Below, piece after piece: positions 32,901 through 38,866 of a DNA stretch of 64,000 nt. The stretch covers positions 3,193,613-3,257,612 of the forward strand of contig NC_065433.1 of assembly GCF_024362695.1 (NCBI RefSeq). The letters run 5' to 3'. The translations under genes were made by a program, and so were the position numbers. Under the pieces are notes generated by a model. That model was not told the DNA's origin. It searched no databases and was given only the letters and a program-made list of their open reading frames with translations. Every line of letters begins with the position of its first letter. Position 1 is the stretch's first letter. Source of the DNA: Pectinophora gossypiella. Taxonomy: Eukaryota; Arthropoda; Insecta; Lepidoptera; Gelechiidae.

Positions 32901-34037
32901 CTAGGGAACCAAGTCCGTCCTCGGCCCATCGTCACTTAACCATTTAGCGAAATTGTGGTCAAATGCTTGTTTACCATCCATACAAAGGAGTATTACTTAC
33001 AAGGGAGGATATTCCTGTATCTGTTCTTGCTAACGTTCTCTGGCTTCATCCCTTCGTCAGTGTTGAAGGACAGACGCTCGTCCAACATCTTCAGCGCTTG
33101 GAATTCGCCGTCGAAACCGCACTTGTTGTCCACTTTGCATTCCATGTCCTGAAAATAATAAATATGCATGTTTTATCATTATCATCGTCCATACTTGCTC
33201 ACGACGTAATATATGATCCTGATGTCCCATCTCTTCAGGGTCCCGAGCATCGCAAGTACGAAAAGGCATCTTAAGACTTCGTGTCATGTTTCGGGTGGTT
33301 GCTTGCAGTGCCTGCCCCATATCGGTAAAACCTCCTTTAGAAGGTAACACAATCTTTATACTTCTTTAAAAAATGTTCGCTTGGCAAAATAGGTAACCAC
33401 TCTTTATTTACTTACTGCAAGTACTTATATCGTGCGAGGAAAATTTCTTGAACGCCAAGTTTATCGTTTCAGTCTTATTATATAAATTTGACATGCAAAG
33501 AACATAATGTACCTATTTATACAATTTGCCATCATGTTATCTGCTGGTAGATATTATGACCCTCGAGCCAACTAAGCTAAGGCACATGACATACAACAAA
33601 ACAAAAAATAAGAATCGACAAAACTTGCTAACAAAACCTGACACCAGGGTTGATGGGGTTGGTAATCCACCTCACAACCTACACGATAGAAGAAGATTAT
33701 ATAAGTAGTATGGATTCCCATTCAAACTTTTCAGCCGCTTTTTCGGGAGCGAATTCAAAACATAGAACATATTCAGCTGCTTGTCTTCCCGGGCATTGAT
33801 TTTGAGATTTCTAACATGATGGACTAATGTCCATCAAATGTAATGGTTCCTATTCCTCACCTGCATTTCCTGAACCTTCTTGTCGATGTCCTGGGCCCGG
33901 AGCCGCGTGCCGCTCAGCGGCTGCAGCAGTCGCAGCACATCTCCCGATGTCTCCACCATGGGGTACGACCTGAAGTGCTCGATGAGCCCCACCAGGTCGT
34001 CGAACTGCTCGCCGCTTCCCACGTCGTATTTATCGTG
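19660..34037 (-). CDS. csw: corkscrew (SHP2-type SH2 tyrosine phosphatase), 3' part of gene, ten exons
   Basis: Joining exons 34,037-33,861, 33,148-33,001, 32,429-32,286, 29,311-29,177, 28,537-28,410, 27,608-27,447, 26,617-26,507, 25,548-25,458, 21,742-21,594 and probably 19,671-19,660 gives a continuous 418-residue reading with compatible phases at every junction. It covers the end of the C-terminal SH2 domain, the linker, and a complete phosphatase domain with pTyr loop (KNRYRNILP), WPD loop, P-loop (HCSAGVGRTG) and Q loop (MVQNRAQYRFIY). The closest family is SHP2/Corkscrew (QGCLPNT, CDIDVHNT). Corkscrew transmits receptor-tyrosine-kinase signals to Ras/MAPK. As in Drosophila Csw, the catalytic domain carries an insert after YINANYI. 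The N-SH2 domain and start of C-SH2 must lie above 34,037 but were not found. Introns hold SINEs, MITEs and a 2 kb tandem-repeat element. Confidence 0.93.
19736..19984. repeat. MITE, family M4, beside the csw terminal exon
   Basis: Begins gggtagttccc and ends ggaaactaagtaccct; the interior matches the copies at 12,465 and 38,461 (gacaaaaacgttttctttta, tgacgtttagtaaaaagtaa). It lies in the last csw intron. Confidence 0.7.
20080..20290 (-). repeat. 3' end of an RTE-type LINE
   Basis: The complement encodes a typical C-terminus: TRWTDDLVKVAGSRWM, RAAQDRSSWR, SLGEAYAQQWAS. This is how the endonuclease/reverse-transcriptase proteins of RTE-like LINEs end. The copy is 5'-truncated. A shorter piece on plus lies at 29,915-30,003. 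Confidence 0.75.
20291..21075. other. csw intron sequence, partial M2 copy
   Basis: A left half-copy of the M2 hairpin (gggggttaaaaaggccacat, then aagcaattcatctaaaaa) lies at 20,878-20,935. The 86-codon plus-strand frame at 20,315-20,575 has no recognisable content. Confidence 0.5.
21076..21402 (-). repeat. Full-length SINE, family A, in csw intron
   Basis: On minus, the head (cgtggtccagtggttgagcg, B box gggttcgattcccgg) and the conserved body ending near gatgaggtgggtattccacc are complete, in the same orientation as csw transcription. Confidence 0.8.
21594..21742 (-). CDS. csw: csw exon: end of phosphatase domain (Q loop)
   Basis: 149 bases between acceptor gtcgtag and donor AAG|gtaggt. It starts with two bases completing the Gly codon left by the upstream exon, then reads FNCDIDVHNTVKLIRAQRS, followed by AMVQNRAQYRFIYLALQDY and IENKNLIQRRK. 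The conserved Gln residues of the Q loop, which position the hydrolytic water, are present. CDIDV and the AQYRFIY block are near-identical to SHP2. Confidence 0.93.
22039..24055 (+). mobile_element. 2 kb (CAGA)n-ended tandem-repeat element, copy 1, in csw intron
   Basis: Starts actagcttttgcccgcgact (continuing tcgtccgcgtgg) and ends ttataagtatagat. The middle (about 22,560-23,740) is an array of roughly 134-base units, each with ttagatttttcatacaaaag, a cccgttcccgtgggaattt block and gggaattcctttcttagtgc. Then come a unique block (tgattgtagcgtgatgaaaa) and (CAGA)n at about 23,880-23,934. Nearly the same structure recurs at 41,602-43,723 and 61,917-63,904 in the same orientation. I recall microsatellite-linked lepidopteran elements with the gcccgcgacttcgtccgcg head but cannot give a class. 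It has no coding capacity; ORFs there are translations of the array. Confidence 0.8.
23880..23934. repeat. (CAGA)n microsatellite, about 13 units
   Basis: A pure run of CAGA/GACA inside copy 1 of the 2 kb element; copies 2 and 3 carry about 8 and 11 units at the same place. A minus-strand frame gives the spurious repeated VCLS translation. Confidence 0.9.
24196..24336. repeat. Dispersed repeat, family M8
   Basis: The segment beginning acggtcacgagcactaatat and ending gggtacatgatattgctc is closely matched at 54,314-54,462. Type unknown. Confidence 0.6.
24337..24400. repeat. Four perfect 16-base tandem units
   Basis: gttcaagtacatacaa repeated four times without change, joining M8 directly to the M7 palindrome. 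Confidence 0.95.
24397..24615. repeat. Palindromic MITE, family M7
   Basis: The left end acaagggtgttagtgacatt is inverted at the right end (gatatcactaacaccttgt). Inner arms with gggggatgattcagacc / aactctgaatcatccctc and gcggaatttt-type motifs also pair. Fuller and partial copies lie at 46,000-46,198, 54,905-55,128, 41,095-41,195 and 61,685-61,790. Confidence 0.75.
25105..25420 (-). repeat. tRNA-headed SINE, family D, in csw intron
   Basis: Recognised by cttacctaacctgaagattt, gacaggtctg, gcctgtctgaccttccaacc and cgctaagcacgtgataatc, with a degenerate B box on minus (ggttcgaatccagc). The related copy at 59,250-59,508 has a better tRNA-like head. Confidence 0.65.
25458..25548 (-). CDS. csw: csw exon: catalytic P-loop
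   Basis: 91 bases from acceptor tttgtttacag to donor CCG|gtaaga. It reads NVLCVHCSAGVGRTGTFIAL and DMLVDKIKFS plus one base. HCSAGVGRTG is the HCX5R(S/T) signature; its Cys is the phosphate-accepting nucleophile and its Arg binds phosphate. The frame runs on beyond both splice sites, but those parts do not match the family. Confidence 0.97.
25620..25848. other. csw intron sequence without a recognised feature
   Basis: Non-coding. Includes a fragment (ctcttatcggtgtagcattc, ccttccgccccgcagt) resembling 16,140-16,225. Confidence 0.4.
25849..25986. mobile_element. PIF/Harbinger-like MITE, family M1 (138 bp), in csw intron
   Basis: Same length as the copy at 15,464, with termini gagtggtattaata / tattaataccaccc and inner arms agactgccctcaa / ttgagggcagtct. 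The 3-base target duplication TAG is at 25,846-25,848 and 25,987-25,989. Confidence 0.85.
26140..26345. repeat. Dispersed repeat, family E
   Basis: cgtgatccctaatggaatag, gcagagccactaacaatcga, caacctgcaaccactgtttg and cacaatccctttgtcggttc match the copies at 18,606 and 49,138. Confidence 0.65.
26507..26617 (-). CDS. csw: csw exon: WPD loop
   Basis: 111 bases, codon boundary to codon boundary, acceptor aatattacag, donor CAG|gtaggt. Reads TWPDHGTPEESDGVLDF, then IDDINTRMFQ and ITQSKNPPEQ. WPDHGTP carries the general-acid Asp of classical tyrosine phosphatases. The exon joins in frame to the P-loop exon as PPEQ-NVLCVHC. Confidence 0.97.
26814..26955. repeat. Near-perfect hairpin MITE, family M5, in csw intron
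   Basis: The left arm aacacataataacgggttct (then taccgcgtttaaatgggg) is repeated inverted at the right end (aacgcggtaagaacccgtta, then ttatgtgttt). Arms of about 57 bases differ at only one or two positions; the loop is about 28 bases. Related copies lie at 58,336-58,458 and 61,523-61,682. Confidence 0.85.
27180..27313. repeat. Near-perfect hairpin, family M6, in csw intron
   Basis: The left arm gcgggcttagcaccgtaagc (then gcgcgactctttctcgcc) pairs with the right arm ggcgagaaagagtcgcgcgc (then ttacggtgctaagcccgc). About 38 bases match perfectly and pairing continues inward. No other copy is in the window. Confidence 0.85.
27447..27608 (-). CDS. csw: csw exon: phosphatase core (KCERYWP)
   Basis: 162 bases, phase 0 at both ends, acceptor ttactctttcag, donor ATG|gtaatt. 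Reads KKCERYWPLQGHEVRHGG, LNVKAICETSHEDYLVREL and DVSDDSTCRTIYQYQFM. The KC..YWP and (V/L)REL blocks match SHP2. The exon joins ..EVEKGK-KKCERYWP upstream and YQFM-TWPDHG downstream. Confidence 0.95.
27690..28409. other. csw intron with SINE family C fragment
   Basis: Mostly unassigned. At 28,098-28,190 a fragment (cattaacgtccccactgctg, gggcacgggcc, ggatggatagggag) matches the 3' part of the SINEs at 40,717 and 47,990. Confidence 0.5.
28410..28537 (-). CDS. csw: csw exon: phosphatase core (IATQGCLPNT)
   Basis: 128 bases, opening with two bases that complete a codon and ending on a codon boundary (AAG|gtagg). Reads KDKLYIATQGCLPNTIGDFW, RMVWQEDVRVIAMITNEVEK and GK. The SHP subfamily has QGCL.NT.DFWRMV..E at this position, so it separates csw from other insect tyrosine phosphatases. 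Confidence 0.96.
28798..28866. repeat. Right half-copy of M2 hairpin
   Basis: atgcaaacaaatgacaaatt and gatgtggccattttaaaccc match the right arm of the copy at 15,678. Confidence 0.6.
28925..29155 (+). repeat. SINE, family B, in csw intron
   Basis: Includes tgtccgaaaaagtaagattt, gtgcttcggatggcacacta, cacctccagcaacccgcac and gtggtggagtatgctccat. It is antisense to csw and abuts the cassette exon's donor side. Confidence 0.75.
29177..29311 (-). CDS. csw: csw exon: insert within catalytic domain, symmetrical cassette
   Basis: 135 bases with acceptor ctgacttccag and donor TTG|gtacgg. It opens with two bases and closes with one, so skipping keeps the frame. Reads LILRGDGSKKSAPLVSKSL, then SDDALQEVKNCIKLDKLNGN and LGRDI. 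These residues do not exist in vertebrate SHP2; they lie where Drosophila Corkscrew is known to carry a hydrophilic insert between YINAN and the IATQG strand. The function of the insert is unknown. Confidence 0.85.
29697..29905 (+). repeat. SINE, family B, 3' part, in csw intron
   Basis: cctgattgtccgaaaaagta through cccagcagtgggacgtatat and aggcagtttatgttatg. An RTE LINE tail follows at once, on the same strand. Confidence 0.75.
29915..30003 (+). repeat. RTE-type LINE 3' end fragment
   Basis: Encodes RWMRAAQDRSSWRFLGEAY, then AQQWASYG and stop, the C-terminus seen in inverse orientation at 20,080-20,290. Confidence 0.75.
30004..31864. other. Large csw intron, unassigned
   Basis: AT-rich with poly(A)/poly(T) tracts around 30,840-31,020 and a short (ATAG)n run at about 31,560. 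No exon fits the phases of the flanking csw exons and no other gene is visible. Confidence 0.5.
31865..32180 (+). repeat. SINE, family A, in csw intron
   Basis: A degenerate tRNA-like head (tcgtagcgcagtggttgagc, with part duplicated) is followed by the body and the end cacaacccacacgatggaag. Antisense to csw. Confidence 0.75.
32286..32429 (-). CDS. csw: csw exon: start of catalytic core, YINANYI
   Basis: 144 bases, opening with two bases that complete Tyr of ILPY and ending with one base (CAAT|gtaagt). Reads DQTRVVLRRRGERPESDYIN, then ANYIRCCRLSDSSSSMQ and SSNESLDSVQ. DxTRV and SDYINANYI are classical phosphatase motifs. The Ser-rich tail is the first part of the insert and continues into the cassette exon. 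Confidence 0.95.
32430..33000. other. csw intron with a LINE 3'-end fragment
   Basis: At about 32,785-32,890 the plus strand encodes FLIRTAKDWNSLNLFP followed by HKYNLD, resembling the conserved C-terminus (R.A..WNSLP) of jockey/CR1-like reverse transcriptases. Confidence 0.5.
33001..33148 (-). CDS. csw: csw exon: SH2-phosphatase linker and pTyr loop
   Basis: 148 bases from acceptor ttattttcag, ending CCTT|gtaagt. Reads DMECKVDNKCGFDGEFQALK, then MLDERLSFNTDEGMKPENV and SKNRYRNILP. The end is the substrate-recognition loop (KNRY.NILP) that opens the catalytic domain; the FDGEFQALK helix corresponds to the FWEEFE helix of SHP2. Confidence 0.95.
33633..33696 (+). repeat. SINE, family A, 3' fragment
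   Basis: ctgacaccagggttgatggg, gttggtaatccacctcacaa and acacgatagaagaag, the standard tail of the family, within a csw intron. Confidence 0.7.
33861..34037 (-). CDS. csw: csw exon: C-terminal half of the second SH2 domain
   Basis: 177 bases, phase 0 at both ends, acceptor aattccccag, donor CAG|gtgagg. Reads HDKYDVGSGEQFDDLVGLIE, then HFRSYPMVETSGDVLRLLQP and LSGTRLRAQDIDKKVQEMQ. KYDVG.GE.F..L..L..H....PMVET matches the C-SH2 domain of SHP2 very closely. The first half of this domain, with its phosphate-binding Arg (FLVRES), lies on an exon further upstream that I could not find. Confidence 0.95.
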
Positions 34038-34154
34038 CTGGGGAATTAAAAATATTTAAGTAATTAACATTGGTGGAGCAGGCGCCATAGCTCTGCTTCC
34101 AGTCGAGTAGGTAGCCAGAGGCAAACCTACAATTAATCACATACGTAATGCACA

Positions 34155-34394
34155 ACGACCTCCGTGGTTCAGTGGTCAAGCGTTGGGCTCACGATTCGGA
34201 GGTCCCGGGTTCCAATCCCGGTGGGGACATATCACAAAAATCACTTTGTGATCCCTATTTTGGTTAGGACATTACAGGCTGATCACCTGATTTTCCGAAA
34301 GTAAAATAAACTGTGCTTCGGAAGGCACGTTAAGCCGTTGGCCCCGGTTACTACTTACTGATGTAAGTACGTAGTCGTTACATGAGCCATGTCA
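34155..34394 (+). repeat. SINE, family A, left arm of an inverted pair
   Basis: Good tRNA-like head (tccgtggttcagtggtcaag, cgttgggctcacgattcgga, gggttccaatcccgg) and body up to catgagccatgtca, truncated at the 3' end where the inverted copy begins. Confidence 0.8.
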
Positions 34395-34568
34395 TTAAGT
34401 AGTAACCGGAACCAACGGCTTAACGTGCCTTCCGAAGCGCGGTTTATTTTACTTTCGGACAATCAGGGGACACAAAGTATTTTTTGTAATATGTCCCCAC
34501 CCGGATTCGAACCCAGGATATCCGTCGGGAAGTGAGCCCAACGCTGAACCACTCGACCACCGAGGTCG
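34395..34568 (-). repeat. SINE, family A, right arm of an inverted pair
   Basis: It begins ttaagtagtaaccggaacca and ends with a complemented head (gaaccactcgaccaccgagg). It is 3'-to-3' with the preceding SINE and about 170 bases are complementary. Confidence 0.8.
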
Positions 34569-35159
34569 TAATTATTATTTAAGTAATTCAGACAAATTAC
34601 CTAATACATATTATTTGTATTTTATTTCCATATCTCGGGTCTATGGACTCCCGGACTTTTGGAAGGGGTGCGCGGGCCGAAGCCAATACGTAGAAAGCCC
34701 CTTATTATTATTTTTCATTTATTTTTTAATCTAGTATACTTTATGGTTTGATTAATGCCTAGACACCCGTATTAAAACAGAAAATAAACAACTTTTATAG
34801 GAATCACATACATAGCATAAAGTATTATTAAAATAGTAAACTCGACCAAATTATAAATTACCAAAACTGTTGGTAGATTAAAAATATTATAGATACCTAT
34901 TTATTGCTGACCGATTTAATAAAGTCAGGTTACACCAATGTAAACAATATTCTAATACGACAAATAAACAAAGCGATTATGCAACCATTTTAATGAGAGT
35001 CAACAGTTTAAATTCACGGTCAAATCTACCCATGGAATGAAGCGTTTGCTGACGTTCAGACCCAAATCTGGAAGCTCCAGTAGGCGTAGGACATACTCGT
35101 CAAAACAACTCACCAGTTTTTATAATGTTTACATACAAAATAGCAACGTATAAAAACAC
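34569..35159. other. Unassigned; probably csw intron or upstream DNA
   Basis: On minus at about 35,025-35,090 a short open piece encodes LRLLELPDLGLNVSKRF followed by IPWV; it resembles no SH2 sequence and may be a transposon fragment. Otherwise AT-rich. Confidence 0.3.
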
Positions 35160-35487
35160 ATACATAAACTGCCTATATACGTCCCACTACTGGGCACAGG
35201 CCTCCCCTCAATCAACCGGAGGTGGTATGGAGCATACTCCACCACGCTGCTCCAATGCGGGTTGGTGGAGGTATTTTTACGGCTAATAGCCGGGACCAGC
35301 GGCTTAACGTGCCCTCCGAAGCACGGAATCATCTTACTTTTTCGGACAATCAGGTGATTCAAGCCTGAAAAGTCCTTGCCAAACAAAGGACAGTCTCACA
35401 AAGTGATTTCGACAATGTCCCCATCGGGAATCGAACCCGGACCTCCAGATCGTGAGCTTAACGCTCTAACCACTAGACCACGGAGGC
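35160..35487 (-). repeat. Full-length SINE, family B
   Basis: On minus, the head (ccgtggtctagtggttagag, B box ggttcgattccc), then the shared tgattgtccgaaaaagtaag module, caccaacccgcattggagc and gtggtggagtatgctccata, ending cccagtagtgggacgtatat. It shows how family B is built from a family-A-like head with a different 3' body. Confidence 0.8.
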
Positions 35488-35659
35488 TGTTATAAAAACA
35501 CAATAGACGTCAACACGCCCATTTTGTTATTTTAACCTACTTTTTGTAACAATGGGTAACATAATATAGCTACTTTAGAACTTCTTGTATGCTATGCTAA
35601 GGCGTGACCATGCGACGTTTTTCAACCGACTTCAAAGAAGGACGAGGTTATAAAGACCC

Positions 35660-35750
35660 GTAAGTATGTAATGGAGAAGCGTGGTTAGAATACGCTCCAT
35701 ATCCCTTCCGGTTGATTGAGGGGAGGCCTGGGCCTAGCAATAAGACGTAA
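35660..35750 (+). repeat. SINE, family B, 3' fragment
   Basis: ccatatcccttccggttgat, gaggggaggcctgggcc and aagacgtaag. Confidence 0.6.
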
Positions 35751-37345
35751 GAAAATAGATTATAAATACTTATGACGAAAACTAGTTTCATTTTATGTAA
35801 CTTTATTTTAAATTTTTAACTTAATTTTCTTTTAATGTATAAATTGTAATGTATTTCTTACCGCAAAAAATAAAAATAAAAAAAACGAATGAAATCTAAT
35901 GTAAAAAATAAATACATCAAAATGTATAAATATTTTATAAATAAATCAGTTTGAGTACCATTGGAACATAGCCTTTTATGTTTTTAGGCGAAGTCAAATA
36001 TCCCGTCTGGTAAGGCCTTAGCCCTGAGGCTTCCAAGGTCAGCTCTAGCCATGACATTGGTCACGTACTCACATAAGAGTACCGAACATTTTCCTCGTCT
36101 CATTACATACAGCCGGACAAAACAACTTAAAAATCTGGGCACACATCAAATGACTTGTTTACTTTATAAATGATAATGTATAATGTACGAATACTACTGC
36201 TTCCGTTGCATCACTGGGTACAAATTCAAATTCAAAAATAATTTTTTTTCTTGTTTTTTCGTAATATTTATATTACATGTCATATGGAAACTATAATAAT
36301 ACAATAATGGTACTTAAGTGCTAAGTGGTAAATTTTAAAGTTAAAAATTCTTCAAAACCATAGAAACTGTGTTCGAGTTACCAGCACTTACTTTTGAAGT
36401 CTTTAGTCAGTAGGTAACATAGTTATACTTTGAACTGTTTTTTTTACATAACGAACGTCTATAAGGTACCCTACGTCTGACAGGCCACATGGACGTCCCA
36501 AGAATATATTGTCAAAAAAATCTAATCAGTATTCAAATCATGGGACCTTTTTTTTGACGTGACTTATTGTAGATTTGCCGCAGATGGCATTAACTACTTG
36601 GCCGGAAATCATGGGACCACAATTAGCTTCTATATAAGAAAATCTTCAATTTAGCCTACACTTTATTTTTTTTTTGACGTGACTTATTGTAGATTCGTCG
36701 CAGATTGCATTAAATACTTGGCCGGACAAATGGGGAGCGCTGAAGGCTCTCACCCGGTACAACTTTTAAGACAACAGGCCTGAGGGTGCCCAGTTGGGCG
36801 CGAACCTCGGCTCAGGGCGTCTGAAAGAATTAATCGACCCTAAAAAGTCGATAGCGATAAGCGCTGATTGAGGGAAATCGTCGACCATGCCGGCGGGTAA
36901 CCTACACCATTTCCATCGATCTATGACGTAACTGGAAGCGGTTTTATTGGCTTAACCCAAGGTTCATATAACCTTGGGGTCATGAAACACCAGTACTGTG
37001 TGTTAGGCATACTTATAGCCAGATTTCTTATCCAGTTCCGTACTACTTTTATGGTCATTGAATGACTACTGTACTAAAAATCCTCGACATAGAGCCCTAG
37101 ACGTTCTTTAAAAATAAGTACTTACCTAAAGTACCTAAGTATCAACCAATCCGGAAGAGTAAACACAAAAATGACAAAATAAATTCCCACTTTTCTAGTT
37201 TTTGCTGATTATAAACAGATTTGCAACAGCAATCTGTCGTACGTTACGACATATTTTTGACAGTTTCAAAATAGTACGCGTTCAACAGCATACATGTTTT
37301 TATTTCCTATGTAATTTTCTGTGGATAATAAGAATTAACTTAATA
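35751..37345. other. Intergenic or upstream csw intron with repeat fragments
   Basis: At 36,545-36,900 a dispersed repeat (tttgacgtgacttattgtag, acttggccggacaaatgggg, caggcctgagggtgcccag) matches 55,435-55,560 on plus and 57,935-58,070 on minus. The opening tttgacgtgacttattgtag occurs twice (36,552 and 36,673). No gene. Confidence 0.5.
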
Positions 37346-37580
37346 ACTTTGTGGTCCCTAGTTTGGTTAGGTCATTACTGGCTGATCACCAGATTGTCCG
37401 AAAGTAAGAAGATCCGTGCTGCGGAAGGCACGTTAAGCCGTTGGGGTTACTACTTACGGATGTTAGTAAGTAGTCGTTACATGAGCTATGTCAGGGGCCT
37501 TTGGCGGCCCAATAGTAACCCTGACACCAGGGCTGATGAGATTGGCACTCCACCTTACAACGCACACGATAGAAGAAGAG
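37346..37580 (+). repeat. SINE, family A, without head
   Basis: Begins ctttgtggtccctagtttgg and ends acacgatagaagaag. The overlapping 129-codon frame is a translation of this SINE. Confidence 0.75.
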
Positions 37581-38273
37581 TATTAACGTAATGAATTCGT
37601 ATAATATGGCTTTCAGTATCTAAGTAGCTACTTAACCAACTAGTCAATTATAACCACGCCGAAATTCTGTTGCTCTATGTGTTATCTACATCCTAGTATA
37701 GTAGGTAAGTTTCAAAAAGATAATTATCTCCCTATTTTCTCATTGCTTAAATAAAGAAATGTAATGTAAAGGCAGAGTCAAAAATAATTGTTGCTTGATA
37801 TTTGGGTCACATTATGTATTATTTTGCTACCTAAGTATATTGCTTCTCTTTATTTTGATCAGAATAGTAATGGGTGGAAGATTTAATTGTTGCTCTATTA
37901 TGTAATATAATAACATAGATGAATTATTTTTTTAATTTATTAAAATTATACATAAGTTATATATAATTTTAAAAAAATATTAATATTTTTTTAATTTTTA
38001 AAAATTCACCCAAGAATATTTCATTTATTTTAAAATAATTTTAACATAAGTAAATGAAATATTTTTGGGTGAATTTGAAAGTGTCTTAAACACGTATTAC
38101 GGTGACATATTTCTTGCACGGTTTTCTTGTTTTCTAACTAGCTTATTGACTTATTTTGCATGATTTTATAAAGCGCTTTTTGTAGGTATACTGCAATTTA
38201 GTTATATAACGCCAAAACGAAATATAAGTTCTTGGGTAGAATTTGTCTTTAAACTAGACGCCTATCATTCTAT
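37581..38273. other. AT-rich intergenic with a compact hairpin
   Basis: A 26-base stem lies at 38,002-38,027 and 38,051-38,076 (see findings); nothing else. Confidence 0.5.
38002..38076. repeat. Short hairpin of pre-miRNA size
   Basis: aaattcacccaagaatattt continuing catttta-type pairs with the right arm taaatgaaatatttttgggt continuing gaattt. There is one mismatch (or G:U) across about 26 positions, and a loop of 23 bases. It could be a miRNA precursor or a tiny MITE. Confidence 0.5.
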
Positions 38274-38866
38274 CCTATTATCATTCTTATTTACTTCGTA
38301 TTTAAAATTTGAAAATAAGAAAAAATGTGACAAAATATTCTAAAGTCTCATGCCGTAGCTAAGTACTTAGCGTGAAGAACATTATTTCGGTTAAGTAGTT
38401 AATTCACGCCATACGATACAAATTTACAATGAGTCACATCAAAAGGTTTTATTTACATAAAAACAGATCTAAAGGTGACAAAAAACGTTTTCTTTTTTCT
38501 ATTTAACTTATTTATGAATTTATAAAGAAAAATGTAATAATAAATGCGACATTTTGTCACGTTTTTCTATGACGTCACAGGTTGCTTTTTCATACAAATG
38601 CCATAGTAGTTTCATGTTTTGACGTTTAGTAAAAAGTAACTGATTTGACTAGTTGGATACAACCCTATTATCATTCTTATTTACTTCGTAATTAAAATTC
38701 AAAAATAAGACAAAGAGAAAAATGTGACAAAATATTTTAAACTCTCATGGCGTAGCTAAGTACTTAGCGTGAAGAACATTATTTTGGTTAAGTAAGTAGT
38801 TAATTCACGCCATTCGAGGCAAATTTACAATGAGTCACATCAAAAGGAGGTTTTATTTAAGTAGCT
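38274..38866 (+). repeat. Local duplication of about 190 bases flanking an M4 MITE
   Basis: Copy 1 (about 38,274-38,452) and copy 2 (about 38,668-38,866) share ctattatcattcttatttac, cgtagctaagtacttagcgt, gaagaacattatttt and aatttacaatgagtcacatc followed by aaaagg. The M4 MITE (38,461-38,668) lies exactly between them. Confidence 0.85.
38461..38668. repeat. MITE, family M4
   Basis: acagatctaaaggtgacaaa, cgttttcttttttctattta, tctatgacgtcacaggttgc and ggatacaaccct. The left terminal repeat appears lost compared with 12,465. Confidence 0.65.

Noticed and set aside
37202..37591. 129-residue plus-strand frame
   Set aside because: Its second half is a family A SINE translation; the first half has no recognisable content.
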